Shown piece by piece: positions 35,632 through 45,612 of a DNA stretch of 64,000 bases (positions are counted from its first letter, which is position 1; each line of letters opens with the position of its first letter). The DNA is from Thalassobellus sediminis (GTDB lineage: Bacteria; Bacteroidota; Bacteroidia; Flavobacteriales; Flavobacteriaceae), in the NCBI RefSeq assembly GCF_044386045.1, contig NZ_JBISCD010000039.1:186001-250000 (forward strand), in the 5' to 3' direction. A program made the translations under genes and the position numbers. The notes beneath the pieces are model-generated. The model made no database searches and had not been told where the DNA came from. It was given only the letters and a program-made list of their open reading frames with translations.

Positions 35632-36765
35632 ATGCTAACAAAAACTAAAATATACTTATCGTCGCCTCACATGGGTGGATCTGAACAAAAGTTTGTAAAT
35701 GAAGCTTTTGAAACGAATTGGATAGCTCCGTTAGGCCCAAATGTTGATGGTTTTGAGAAAGATATAGAACAATATTTAGGTGGAGATTCATATGTTGCAG
35801 CCCTTAGTTCTGGTACAGCTGCCATACATTTAGCATTACAATTGATAGGTGTTACTAAAGGAGATGAAGTATTATGTCAAAGTTTTACATTTTCAGCTTC
35901 AGCTAACCCTATAATATATCAAGGTGCAACTCCAGTATTTATTGATAGTGAAAAAGACACATGGAATATATCTCCCGAGTTGTTAGAAATAGCTATCAGA
36001 GATAGAATTCAAAATCATAAAAAACCTAAGGCCATTATAGCAGTACATCTTTATGGCATGCCTTATAAAGCAAATGAAATAAATTCAATAGCCAAAAAAT
36101 ATAATATACCTGTTATAGAAGATAGTGCTGAAGCTTTAGGGAGCACTTATTTTAATAGAGCCTGTGCTAACCTTTCTGATATAGGTATATTGTCATTTAA
36201 TGGTAATAAAATAATTACTACTTCAGGTGGTGGAGCCTTAGTTGCAAGTGATATAGAAACCAAGAATAAAGCTGTGTTTTATTCTACACAGGCCAGAGAT
36301 AATGCTCCTCATTATGAACATTCATCAGTTGGTTTTAATTATAGAATGAGTAATGTTTTAGCTGGTATTGGAAGAGGACAAATGGAAGTGTTAGATGAAA
36401 GAGTAGCTGCTAGAAGAAAAAACTATGATTTTTATAAAGAAAATCTAAATAAATATGATAGCATTTCTTTTTTAGAAGAACCTGATGGTTTCTTTTCTAA
36501 TAGATGGATTACTTGTATTAAAACAGATTCATATATATCAAGAGAACAAATAAGGCTTAAATTATTAGAAGATGATATTGAATCTAGGCCTTTATGGAAA
36601 CCTATGCATTTACAGCCTGTTTTTAAAGATTGTTTACATTTTACCGATGGTACATCAGAAGAACTTTTTGAAAAAGGACTTTGTTTACCAAGCGGATCGA
36701 ATTTAAGTAAAAATGATTTAAATAGAATAATTACCCAAATATTGAAAACCCCCCACTTATGTTAA
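35632..36765 (+). CDS. pglE: PLP-dependent sugar aminotransferase, PglE-like (DegT/DnrJ/EryC1 family)
   Basis: This 377-residue enzyme opens with IYLSSPHMGGSEQKFV and has ALSSGTAAIHLAL, IEDSAEALGS, FNGNKIITTSGGGAL (Lys193 holds PLP) and YRMSNVLAGIGRGQ. It belongs to the PglE subgroup that aminates UDP-4-keto-6-deoxy-GlcNAc at C4. The ketone substrate would come from the PglF-like enzyme encoded next, whose start overlaps this stop by 7 bases. No PglD-like acetyltransferase is encoded in the window, so how the 4-amino group is capped is open. Confidence 0.9.
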   Translation: MLTKTKIYLSSPHMGGSEQKFVNEAFETNWIAPLGPNVDGFEKDIEQYLGGDSYVAALSSGTAAIHLALQLIGVTKGDEVLCQSFTFSASANPIIYQGATPVFIDSEKDTWNISPELLEIAIRDRIQNHKKPKAIIAVHLYGMPYKANEINSIAKKYNIPVIEDSAEALGSTYFNRACANLSDIGILSFNGNKIITTSGGGALVASDIETKNKAVFYSTQARDNAPHYEHSSVGFNYRMSNVLAGIGRGQMEVLDERVAARRKNYDFYKENLNKYDSISFLEEPDGFFSNRWITCIKTDSYISREQIRLKLLEDDIESRPLWKPMHLQPVFKDCLHFTDGTSEELFEKGLCLPSGSNLSKNDLNRIITQILKTPHLC

Positions 36766-38702
36766 ATAATTACTTTGTTTATCTTTCTCAAAAATATGCA
36801 TCAAAATGGCTCGTGTTTTGTATCGATTTATGTATTATTTTATTTACTTTTTTTTCAGCTTATTTTGTTAGATTTAATTTTACTTTGAAATTTGATATTG
36901 ATCAATTTTTACTTGAGTTACCTTTTTTAATTATTGTAGCCTCAGTAAGTTTTTTAGTTGTTGGTTCTTTTAAAAGTGTTATTAGGCATACTGGTTTTAC
37001 AGATGTTGTAAACGTTTTTAAATCCGTTTTGTTAATGTCATTAGTTACTGCTTTTTTAGTTTATATAAATTTAAATTTAAATTTTGTTTCTGGGTTTACA
37101 ATACCTAGATCGATTATAGTTATTCACGCATTTTTTAGTTTTGTGGCATTAAGTGGAGCTCGTTTGATTTTTAAAATGACATATAACTATTTAAAGCAGA
37201 AATATGTTGTTTGTAAAAAAGTATTAATTTATGGAGTAGGAGATTCTGCTATTGTAACCTACAATGCCTTAATAAATAATGTTAAAGAAAAATTCAATAT
37301 TGTTGGGTTTATAAATGATGATTATATAAAGGAAGGTAAGTCTATTGATGGAATTTTAATACTATGTAAAAACAAGATTACTCAAGATTATATTGATTCT
37401 AATAATATTGATGAAATTATCGTGACTTCTGAAAAGCTTAAAAAAGACAACTTGATTAGTTTAGTTGATTTAAAGGTTAAAGTAACAAAGGTGCCACCCA
37501 TTGAAAACTGGATTAATGGCGAATTAAATGTTAAACAAATTAAGCAAATTCAAATTGAAGATCTTTTAGGGAGAGCTCCAATACAAATTAATAATCCGAA
37601 TTTAGTTAATGAGTTTACAGGTGAAGTTGTTTTAATTACAGGAGCGGCTGGATCTATTGGAAGTGAACTTGTTTATCAACTTTCAAATTTTGATGTAAAA
37701 CATTTAATATTAGTAGATCAGGCGGAATCAGCATTATATGATGTTCAGCAAGATTTAAAACGTGGAGGAAAACATAATTTCACAGCCATTGTCGCAGATA
37801 TTAGAGATGGTTTAAGAATGGATAATATTTTTCAAGAGCATAAGCCAACTATGGTGTTTCATGCTGCTGCATATAAGCATGTACCTTTAATGGAGCAGTC
37901 TCCATATGAAGCTATTAAAATTAATGTAAATGGCACCAAGCTTTTAGCTGATACATCATCTCGCTACAATGTTAAAAAGTTTGTTTTTGTTTCAACGGAT
38001 AAAGCTGTAAATCCAACAAGTGTTATGGGTGCAACTAAAAGAATGGCAGAAATGTATATTAGTTGTTTGCAAAAGGAAAGTAAAACTAAATTTATTACAA
38101 CTAGATTTGGTAATGTTTTAGGTTCTAATGGCTCTGTGATTCCTTTATTTAAAAAGCAAATTGAGAATGGAGGACCATTAACATTAACACACAAAGATAT
38201 TACTAGATATTTTATGACAATCCCAGAAGCTTCTCAATTAGTTTTAGAGGCAGCAACTATGGGGAAAGGAGGTGAAATATTTATTTTCGATATGGGTGAA
38301 TCTGTTAAAATATACGACCTTGCTAAAAACATGATAAAACTTTCAGGTTTAAGATTTCCAGAAGATATTGATATTAAAATATCAGGATTGCGACCAGGAG
38401 AAAAGCTTTATGAAGAGTTGCTAGCTAATGGAGAAAACACATTGTCAACTTATCATAAAAAAATAATGATTAGCAAGACAAGAGAGCTTGATTATGCTAG
38501 TATAAAATTTGAAATAGAAGAATTATGTATTACTAATCGTTTTCAAAATAACAATATCGTTATGAAAATGAAACGATTAATTCCAGAATATAAATCTAAT
38601 AATTCGGATTATGAGCGTTTTGATAAGCGTGTTCAAATTTTTAAGAAAGTTAAAGGTGTTTTGGATAACAAATCAGATAAAACTACCTATAATAATTTAT
38701 AA
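36759..38702 (+). CDS. pglF: UDP-GlcNAc 4,6-dehydratase, membrane-bound, PglF/WbpM-like
   Basis: This 647-residue protein has four N-terminal membrane helices (about 17-150), a CoA-binding-like Rossmann domain (about 150-270) and a catalytic SDR domain with ITGAAGSIGSEL (294-304), FHAAAYKHVPLME and STDKAVNPTSVMGATKR (from about 412). The Thr-Asp-Lys at 413-415 replaces the usual Tyr-Lys pair, as in the long dehydratases. It makes UDP-4-keto-6-deoxy-GlcNAc, the substrate of PglE. It is followed after 36 bases by wza. Confidence 0.92.
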   Translation: MLNNYFVYLSQKYASKWLVFCIDLCIILFTFFSAYFVRFNFTLKFDIDQFLLELPFLIIVASVSFLVVGSFKSVIRHTGFTDVVNVFKSVLLMSLVTAFLVYINLNLNFVSGFTIPRSIIVIHAFFSFVALSGARLIFKMTYNYLKQKYVVCKKVLIYGVGDSAIVTYNALINNVKEKFNIVGFINDDYIKEGKSIDGILILCKNKITQDYIDSNNIDEIIVTSEKLKKDNLISLVDLKVKVTKVPPIENWINGELNVKQIKQIQIEDLLGRAPIQINNPNLVNEFTGEVVLITGAAGSIGSELVYQLSNFDVKHLILVDQAESALYDVQQDLKRGGKHNFTAIVADIRDGLRMDNIFQEHKPTMVFHAAAYKHVPLMEQSPYEAIKINVNGTKLLADTSSRYNVKKFVFVSTDKAVNPTSVMGATKRMAEMYISCLQKESKTKFITTRFGNVLGSNGSVIPLFKKQIENGGPLTLTHKDITRYFMTIPEASQLVLEAATMGKGGEIFIFDMGESVKIYDLAKNMIKLSGLRFPEDIDIKISGLRPGEKLYEELLANGENTLSTYHKKIMISKTRELDYASIKFEIEELCITNRFQNNNIVMKMKRLIPEYKSNNSDYERFDKRVQIFKKVKGVLDNKSDKTTYNNL

Positions 38703-38738
38703 TATTAAAAACAGTATTTTTCCCAAATAATTTTATAG

Positions 38739-39515
38739 ATGATAATTCCTAAGTTAAAAAGTAAATTTTTATTTGTAGTATTCCTATTTGTTATTTTGTT
38801 AACAACATCATGTGCCACAAAACAAGATATTGTTTATTTTCAAAATGCTAAAAACTTTGAAACTATTGTTGACACGGATACATTTGCAGCTAAATTAAAA
38901 GTTGGAGATATAGTAAGTATTTATGTTTCAACAGCAGTTCCAGATGTTGCCAGGCCATATAATATTATGCTAGAAACTGGATCTCAAGGTCAGTTGATAG
39001 ATTATTTGATTGATATTGAGGGTAATATAGATTATCCAGTTTTAGGAAAAATTAAATTATTAGGCTTAACAATTGAAGAAGCGAAAGATTTATTTAAGAA
39101 AAAATTTTCAGAAGGTAATTTACTTAAAGACCCTGTAATTATTATTCGTGTACTCAATTTTAGAATTACTGTTACAGGAGAGGTAAGAAACCCTGGTGTT
39201 TATTCTGTTTCAGGAGAGCGTATTTCTATTTTAGAAGCACTCGCGTTAGCAGGAGATTTAACTATTAAAGGTAGGCGTGATAATGTGTTGATTGTTAGAG
39301 ATTTTAATGGTACTAAAACATATACACGGGTAGATTTAACAAATAAAGAAGTTTTTAATTCGCCTGTATATTATTTAACTCAAAATGATTATATATATAT
39401 TGAGCCTAATAATTCTGCAATAAGCTCTGCTTCAGGAGATACAAGAATAGGAACTATAATAACTATTACTTCTTTTATATTAACTTCTGCACTTATTTTT
39501 GTAACTAGAAACTAG
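38739..39515 (+). CDS. wza: Outer-membrane polysaccharide export lipoprotein, Wza-like
   Basis: This 258-residue lipoprotein has the lipobox LTTSC (Cys25), the poly-export domain (YFQNAKNFE to about 110, with DIVSIYV), SLBB domains (ITVTGEVRNPGVYSV, then RRDNVLIVRDFNG) and a single C-terminal membrane helix (IGTIITITSFILTSALIFVT). It forms the outer-membrane export channel together with the adjacent Wzc, which begins 9 bases downstream. Confidence 0.9.
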   Translation: MIIPKLKSKFLFVVFLFVILLTTSCATKQDIVYFQNAKNFETIVDTDTFAAKLKVGDIVSIYVSTAVPDVARPYNIMLETGSQGQLIDYLIDIEGNIDYPVLGKIKLLGLTIEEAKDLFKKKFSEGNLLKDPVIIIRVLNFRITVTGEVRNPGVYSVSGERISILEALALAGDLTIKGRRDNVLIVRDFNGTKTYTRVDLTNKEVFNSPVYYLTQNDYIYIEPNNSAISSASGDTRIGTIITITSFILTSALIFVTRN

Positions 39516-39524
39516 AAATTTATT

Positions 39525-41900
39525 ATGGTATCAGGAGGAATGGAAAATTTATCAAATAATAATTCTGAAGATTTTAATCTTAAAAGAACTCTATCAGTTT
39601 ATTTTAAAAAATGGAAATGGTTTGTTTTATCCATTATTATTTGTTTCGCTATTTCATATGCATATTTGAGATATACAACCCCACAATACTTAGCGGTTGC
39701 TAAAATAAAATTGTTAGATAATAAAGACTCTTCATCTGGAGCATTTAATGATTTATCGCTTTTTTCAGAAAATGAAGATGCTAAAGTAGAAGATGAAATA
39801 CAAGTTATTAAATCACGAAGTTTTCTAAGAAATGTTATTAAAGAATTAGGTTTAAATATTCAGTATTTTATTAAAGGAAGAGTTTATGAATCTGAGATTT
39901 ATAAAAACGCCCCAATTGCGGTGAATTTTATTGAATCAGATAGTGTTATAAATAATACTAGTTTTAATTTTTATACTCAAATAATATCTTCTACAGATTT
40001 TTATTATCGTATTAATGTTGATGATGAACCAAAAAAGTATGTTTTTGGGGAAACTATTCCAACATTTTTTGGAGGTATGATTATAACTCCTACTACAAAT
40101 GCTATTGACAAAAATATAGGTAATGATATAAGAGTTAACCTAAAAAAAATAGATGTATTAGCAGAATCGTTAAAGAGTAGAATAAGTATATCTCCAACTG
40201 GAAAATCATCTAAAGTCATTGAAGTTAGTTTAACTGATCCTGTTATAGAAAAAGCAAAGGATATTGTTAATACTTTAATTGATGAGTATAATATATCCAC
40301 CATTAAAAGGAAAAATGAAATTTCAAAAAAAACAGCTGACTTTATTAGTGATCGTGTAGACTTAATCGCATTGGATTTAGTTAGTGTTGATAGTAGTATT
40401 GTCAATTTTAAAACAAGTAATAAGGTTACAGATGTTGCTTCTGAAGCTGGCCAGTTTTTAAATTCAAGTGCTCTTAATGGACAACAATTAGATGCGGCAA
40501 AAACACAGCTAAGTCAATTGAACTTTATGAATCAATCGCTAGGAGAGGAAAATTTAGAATCCATACCTTCTAATTTGGGAATGGGTGATGCATCAATCTC
40601 TGGACTTTCTATCAGATACAATGAGCTACTAGAGAGAAGAAAAACACTTTTAAATAGTGCTGGAGAGCAAAACCCTGTAGTTATAGAATTGGATCAAACA
40701 TTGAATGATATTAAACAAAATCTTCAACAAAATATAAATAACTCTACAAAATCTCTTAGAATTCAAATTGGGAGTTTAGAAAATCAATCGGAAAGAATTA
40801 ATTCTAAAATATATTCTGTACCTGGGCAAGAACGAAAATTAAGATCAATTGAAAGAAAGCAAGGTATAAAAGAGTCTTTATATCTATATTTATTAGAAAA
40901 AAGAGAAGAAGCAACTATTTCTTTAACCGCTACATCTCCTAGTGCTGAAATAATTGATGAAGCATATAATAGTTCAGGAGGGCCAATTTCACCTAATAAA
41001 CGAATTACTTACATAGCGGCACTATTTTTAGGATTTTTGATTCCTTTTGGGGTTATTTATGTGTCAGATTTATTAGATAATAAAATACATAATAAAGAAG
41101 ATTTAGAAAAAATAATAAAAAATATACCCGTGCTTGGTGAAATACCTAGAGTGACTGGAAATGATAAAAGTTTAATTGAACGTAATGACAGATCTATTTT
41201 ATCTGAATCGTTCAGAATAATAAGAACAAGCTTTGATTATGTAAGCCGAGGTAGAGATGTAAAGCAATATGGAAATGTTGTTTTTGTTACATCTACAATC
41301 AACGGAGAAGGTAAATCTTTCTTTAGTTTAAATATGGCTCTTACTATGGCAAATGCAAATAAGCGAGTTTTGTTAATTGGAGCAGACATTAGAAACCCTC
41401 AGATATTTTCGGCAATAAAAAAACAAAAAAACAAAGTGCCTTCAGAAATTGGATTAACAGAATATCTTGTCGATAAATCTGTAATAATAGGGGAAGCTAT
41501 TAATGAGTATAATATAAATGATATTAAAATAGATATTTTACTTTCTGGTAAGGTACCACCAAACCCTGCTGAATTATTAATGAGTAGTAGAATTAAAGAT
41601 TTATTTGAGTCAGTTTCTACCCAATATGATTATGTGATAGTTGATACTGCTCCAGCAATGTTAGTTACAGATACGTTACTTATAAGTCAATATGCTGGAC
41701 ATACTATTTATTTAACAAGAGCAGATCGCACCGAAAATCAAATATTAAATTTTGCCAAAGAATTGCATGCTGATAAAAAGTTAAATGGTATGATGTTGGT
41801 CGTTAATGATGTGAAGCAGTCTAATTTTGGATATGGAGCAAAATATGGATACTATGGTACACCTACTAAAAAAAGTATTTTTAGTAGGATAAAGATTTAA
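39525..41900 (+). CDS. wzc: Polysaccharide co-polymerase and tyrosine autokinase, Wzc-like
   Basis: This 791-residue protein has a Wzz domain with two membrane helices (about 33-52 and 493-513), a long periplasmic coiled-coil region, and a cytoplasmic BY-kinase domain with Walker A STINGEGKSFFS (588-600), Walker A' VLLIGADIRNPQ (615-626) and Walker B YDYVIVDTAP (701-710). A C-terminal tyrosine cluster YGAKYGYYG (about 771-779) is the autophosphorylation tail. It controls polymer length and export with Wza. The second ATG at 39540 is an equally possible start; GGAGG lies just before it, but this phylum rarely uses Shine-Dalgarno sites. Confidence 0.92.
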   Translation: MVSGGMENLSNNNSEDFNLKRTLSVYFKKWKWFVLSIIICFAISYAYLRYTTPQYLAVAKIKLLDNKDSSSGAFNDLSLFSENEDAKVEDEIQVIKSRSFLRNVIKELGLNIQYFIKGRVYESEIYKNAPIAVNFIESDSVINNTSFNFYTQIISSTDFYYRINVDDEPKKYVFGETIPTFFGGMIITPTTNAIDKNIGNDIRVNLKKIDVLAESLKSRISISPTGKSSKVIEVSLTDPVIEKAKDIVNTLIDEYNISTIKRKNEISKKTADFISDRVDLIALDLVSVDSSIVNFKTSNKVTDVASEAGQFLNSSALNGQQLDAAKTQLSQLNFMNQSLGEENLESIPSNLGMGDASISGLSIRYNELLERRKTLLNSAGEQNPVVIELDQTLNDIKQNLQQNINNSTKSLRIQIGSLENQSERINSKIYSVPGQERKLRSIERKQGIKESLYLYLLEKREEATISLTATSPSAEIIDEAYNSSGGPISPNKRITYIAALFLGFLIPFGVIYVSDLLDNKIHNKEDLEKIIKNIPVLGEIPRVTGNDKSLIERNDRSILSESFRIIRTSFDYVSRGRDVKQYGNVVFVTSTINGEGKSFFSLNMALTMANANKRVLLIGADIRNPQIFSAIKKQKNKVPSEIGLTEYLVDKSVIIGEAINEYNINDIKIDILLSGKVPPNPAELLMSSRIKDLFESVSTQYDYVIVDTAPAMLVTDTLLISQYAGHTIYLTRADRTENQILNFAKELHADKKLNGMMLVVNDVKQSNFGYGAKYGYYGTPTKKSIFSRIKI

Positions 41901-42643
41901 GTTACTGAAAATGTAATCTTTGTGTTGTTTATTAAATTAGGTAAAAATTTGACTTGATTTTTAGATAAAGATAGGTTTGATAGTTTTGTTACATGTGTTT
42001 CATTATGTGAGTCTGTAGCTACAAAATCAATTAAATTTTCATTAATTAAATAGCTAGCATTTTTTTGTACACTCTTTCCATAATGCTCCCCTAATGACAG
42101 TAAATTAAGTTGAAAAAAGCACCCTAATTGTTTTAAATTTTTATAATATTCTAACTTATTGTGGAAAAAGGAGTATCGTTCAGGATGAGCCAATACAGGT
42201 AGGTAGCCTTTATTTTTAATTTTAAAAATAAGATCTTCTAAGTTTATTGGAGGTTGAAAATAAGACATTTCAATCAGAATATAATTTTTTTTTAGGGTAA
42301 ATAAATTTTCTTTTTCTAATAATTTTTCAAAATTATTATCTAGCATATACTCGGCTGCTGGGTTTATTGGCGTAGAACTTAGTTCTTTTGTGTTTAAGGA
42401 TTCAAGTAACTTTTGATATGCTTTTCCAATAGTTTCATCAGTATTAGGATAGAAATCTTCCATAATGTGTGGTGTTGGTATAAATTCTTTGACACCTAAA
42501 TCTTTCATCTTGCTTATTAAACTCAAAGATTCTTCTACTGTTTTGGCGCCATCATCTATACCAGGAAGTATGTGATTATGTATATCTACAAAGTCTTCTA
42601 GTAAATCTTTTAAAAAATATTTTTTCGTAAAAAAACTAATCAT
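41897..42643 (-). CDS. PHP-type tyrosine-protein phosphatase, CpsB/YwqE-like
   Basis: This 248-residue metal-dependent phosphatase has DIHNHILPGIDDGAKT (20-35; His22 and His24), TPHIMEDFY (the next metal histidine), LAHPERYSFF and ATDSHNE. CpsB/YwqE enzymes dephosphorylate the tyrosine tail of Wzc, and here the gene converges on wzc. Their stop codons share one TTAA at 41897-41900. It is probably the counterpart of the Wzc kinase in controlling polymer synthesis. Confidence 0.9.
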   Translation of the reverse strand: MISFFTKKYFLKDLLEDFVDIHNHILPGIDDGAKTVEESLSLISKMKDLGVKEFIPTPHIMEDFYPNTDETIGKAYQKLLESLNTKELSSTPINPAAEYMLDNNFEKLLEKENLFTLKKNYILIEMSYFQPPINLEDLIFKIKNKGYLPVLAHPERYSFFHNKLEYYKNLKQLGCFFQLNLLSLGEHYGKSVQKNASYLINENLIDFVATDSHNETHVTKLSNLSLSKNQVKFLPNLINNTKITFSVT

Positions 42644-42671
42644 GTTACAAATATAACTCTATCAGCAACAA

Positions 42672-43739
42672 CTAAACGGTATAAAATTTAAATGAATCAA
42701 TTATAATTTCATCATCTACTAAACAATCAATTTTTGTAATTCCAATATTTTCTAATAAAACGAAATTAATATTACCATGATTGTTCTTTTTGTCATATTT
42801 AAGAAGCTCTATAATTGTAGCGTATTCATTTTCGTTAATTTCTACTTTACCATAATAATTAATTAATAAATCTTTAATTTCTAAAGTAGTTTCTTTAGGG
42901 AAACCTGCTAATTCAGTAGAAATATAGCATGCTAAAATCATTCCTACTGCAATAGCTTCACCGTGTAATAAAGTGGTTTTATTGGGACTACTTAAAAAGT
43001 AAGATTCAATAGCGTGTCCAAGCGTATGACCAAAATTCAACGTTTTTCTTAATCCATTTTCATAAGGATCTTCTTCAACAACATTTCTTTTTATTATTAC
43101 AGATTCATAAATAAGTCTATCTAAATCATCTAAAGATAAATTAGATAAATTTTTAAAATTATTCCAATATGATTCCCCTGTAATTAACCCGTGTTTAAGC
43201 ATTTCGGCAAGACCAGAACGCATTTGGTTTTTAGGTAAAGTATCTAAAAAATTAGTATCAATTAATACTAAATCTGGGTTGCTGATTACACCAATTTGAT
43301 TTTTTAAATGGCCTAAATCCACACCAGTTTTACCACCAACAGAAGCATCAACCATTGATAATAATGATGTTGGCACGTTAATATATGTAATACCACGTTT
43401 AAATGTACATGCAACAAATCCTCCTAAATCAGTAATAACACCACCACCAATATTAATTAACAAGCTTTTTCTATCTGCATTTAGTTCAGAAAGTGTATTC
43501 CAAACTCCAACACAAGTATCAATGGTCTTATTTATTTCACCAGCTTCAATTTCAATAATTTCAATAGAAACATTAGTTTCCATATTTTTTAAAAAAGTAG
43601 GCAAACAATACTCGTGTGTGTTTTCATCAACTAAAATAAAAATTTTAGAAAAGTTTTTTTCTTTAAGATGTTTATTTAGTGAGTGATAACAGGTTTCATT
43701 AAAATGAATAGTACAGTTTTTTGTGGTGATAGAATCCAT
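42672..43739 (-). CDS. aroB: 3-dehydroquinate synthase
   Basis: This 355-residue enzyme of the shikimate pathway converts DAHP to 3-dehydroquinate with NAD and a divalent metal. It shows the nucleotide-binding GGGVITDLGGFVACTFKRG, TSLLSMVDASVGGKTGVD and the metal-binding FGHTLGHAIE and LLHGEAIAVGM. Length and motifs are normal. It is divergent from the proline dehydrogenase gene and marks the end of the capsule region. Confidence 0.95.
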   Translation of the reverse strand: MDSITTKNCTIHFNETCYHSLNKHLKEKNFSKIFILVDENTHEYCLPTFLKNMETNVSIEIIEIEAGEINKTIDTCVGVWNTLSELNADRKSLLINIGGGVITDLGGFVACTFKRGITYINVPTSLLSMVDASVGGKTGVDLGHLKNQIGVISNPDLVLIDTNFLDTLPKNQMRSGLAEMLKHGLITGESYWNNFKNLSNLSLDDLDRLIYESVIIKRNVVEEDPYENGLRKTLNFGHTLGHAIESYFLSSPNKTTLLHGEAIAVGMILACYISTELAGFPKETTLEIKDLLINYYGKVEINENEYATIIELLKYDKKNNHGNINFVLLENIGITKIDCLVDDEIIIDSFKFYTV

Positions 43740-43831
43740 AAAATAATTACGCTTTTTTTAAGGCTGTGAAATTAAGGAGATTTTATATAAAATGGTAACT
43801 TCGCTATAATTATCTTTTCTATTTTTTTAAA

Positions 43832-45007
43832 ATGAGTACAAATAAAATATTTAATAATACAGAAATAGCATTCTCATTAAAAAGTGATTCAGAATTAGAG
43901 AGAGCTTACTTTTTGTTCAAAATGATATCCATTGAACCTTTAGTAAGAATAGGAACTGCAGCTACAAATTTTGCAATTAAAGCACATTTACCAATTGAGG
44001 GGCTTATTCGGTCAACTGTATTCGATCATTTTTGTGGTGGTGTCAATGAAGAAGATTGTTTGCCTGTAATAGATAAAATGTACCAAAAAGGAGTGAGTTC
44101 GGTTTTAGATTATTCGGTTGAAGGAAAAGAAAATGAGAATGAATTTGATGCTGCCATGGAAAAAGTTCTTAAAATTATTGATTTTGCTAAAGAATTAGAT
44201 GCAATTCCTATTGCTGTATTTAAGCCATCAGGGTTTGGTCGCTTATATTTATTTGAAAAACTTGGAAGAGGAGAGCCTCTAATTAAAAAAGAACAAGAAG
44301 AATGGAATAAAGTTATTAAACGGTTTGATGCGGTTTGTAAAAAGGGAAAAGAATATGATGTTGCTGTTTTAATTGACGCCGAAGAAAGTTGGATGCAAGA
44401 TGCTACAGATGATTTGGTTACAACTATGATGAAAAAGTATAATAAAGAAAAAGCGATTGTGTTTAATACTTTACAAATGTATAGACATGACAGATTAGCT
44501 TTTTTGAAAGATCAACACATGAGCGCTAAAGCAGAGAAATACTATTTGGGTTATAAATTGGTTAGAGGTGCTTATCTGGAAAAAGAAAATGAACGCGCTG
44601 TAGAACTGGGGTATCAAACACCTATATGCATTAATAAAGCTGCTACTGATGCAAATTTTAATGAAGCACTGGAATATTTGCTTGACAACTTAGACTTTAT
44701 GTCTTTGTTTGCTGGTACACATAATGAAGCGAGTTCTTATTTACTTATGCAATTAATGAGAGAAAAGAATATTGCTAATAATGACCAACGTATTTGGTTT
44801 GGGCAATTATATGGTATGAGTGATCATATAAGTTATAATTTGGCAGATAAAGGTTATAATGTTGCTAAGTACATGCCTTTTGGTCCAGTAAAAGATGTGA
44901 TGCCGTATTTAATAAGAAGGGCAGAAGAGAATACTTCAGTGTCAGGACAAACTGGAAGAGAGTTGTCACTTATAACTAAAGAAAAAAACAGACGAAAGCA
45001 ATTATAA
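43832..45007 (+). CDS. Proline dehydrogenase
   Basis: This 391-residue FAD enzyme has the TIM-barrel ProDH domain, with IAVFKPSGFGR, AVLIDAEESWMQD, FNTLQMYRHDRL, GYKLVRGAYLEKE (the RGAY substrate block), FAGTHNEASSYL and the C-terminal YLIRRAEENTSVSGQ (RRxxEN). It oxidises proline to pyrroline-5-carboxylate. It is a stand-alone ProDH, not a PutA fusion, as usual in Flavobacteriia. It ends 11 bases from the convergent phosphoglycosyl transferase gene. Confidence 0.94.
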   Translation: MSTNKIFNNTEIAFSLKSDSELERAYFLFKMISIEPLVRIGTAATNFAIKAHLPIEGLIRSTVFDHFCGGVNEEDCLPVIDKMYQKGVSSVLDYSVEGKENENEFDAAMEKVLKIIDFAKELDAIPIAVFKPSGFGRLYLFEKLGRGEPLIKKEQEEWNKVIKRFDAVCKKGKEYDVAVLIDAEESWMQDATDDLVTTMMKKYNKEKAIVFNTLQMYRHDRLAFLKDQHMSAKAEKYYLGYKLVRGAYLEKENERAVELGYQTPICINKAATDANFNEALEYLLDNLDFMSLFAGTHNEASSYLLMQLMREKNIANNDQRIWFGQLYGMSDHISYNLADKGYNVAKYMPFGPVKDVMPYLIRRAEENTSVSGQTGRELSLITKEKNRRKQL

Positions 45008-45018
45008 ATTAAATTCTT

Positions 45019-45612
45019 TTATTTTGTTATCACTTTAATGATTGTGATTAAAATAAGTTTTAGGTCTAAAAAAAAGTGTCTTCTTTTTATATACTCTTTA
45101 TTATATTTTAATTTATCAGGAATAACAGTTTTTATATAAAACGATTCAGGATTTTTGACAGATTTTAAAAGTTCTACTTCATTTCTGTATTTTAAAGAAG
45201 CTAGTCCAGTAATACCGGGTCGTATTTTGAAAATTTTCATATCGTCTTGATTATAAAAATTAACATAATAACGAAGTTCTGGTCTGGGGCCAACAAAGCT
45301 CATGTCTCCATTTAAAATATTAAAAAGTTGCGGAAACTCATCAATTTTATAGCGTCTTAAAAAGTAGCCTATTCGAGTTATTCTAGAATCATGATTTCCT
45401 ATTGTAAGCAATCCTTTGTTTTGAGATTGTAAACGCATGGTTCTAAATTTAAAAATATTAAAATCATTATTGTGCTTACCAACCCGACCTTGAATAAACA
45501 AAACAGGGCCTTTAGAGTCTAGTTTAATTAATAAAGCTACTAGTAATAAAAAAGGAAAGAGTAAGAGTAATGCAACTATCGAAAAAACAATATCAAAACT
45601 ACGTTTAATCAT
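45019..45612 (-). CDS. Second undecaprenyl-phosphate phosphoglycosyl transferase
   Basis: This 197-residue minimal phosphoglycosyl transferase (PF02397) has an N-terminal membrane helix (about 8-30), FKFRTM at 54-59, the catalytic pair in KIDEFPQLF (Asp91, Glu92), GDMSFVGPRPEL at 102-113 and RPGITGLASLKYRNE. The last motif differs from the GWAQVNGRN of the first enzyme (14079-14684), so a different sugar phosphate is likely. It is outside the capsule operons and co-oriented with a small unknown gene (1-base overlap) and alanine dehydrogenase. It may start another glycan, such as O-antigen or a T9SS-linked A-LPS-type glycan (inference). Confidence 0.9.
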   Translation of the reverse strand: MIKRSFDIVFSIVALLLLFPFLLLVALLIKLDSKGPVLFIQGRVGKHNNDFNIFKFRTMRLQSQNKGLLTIGNHDSRITRIGYFLRRYKIDEFPQLFNILNGDMSFVGPRPELRYYVNFYNQDDMKIFKIRPGITGLASLKYRNEVELLKSVKNPESFYIKTVIPDKLKYNKEYIKRRHFFLDLKLILITIIKVITK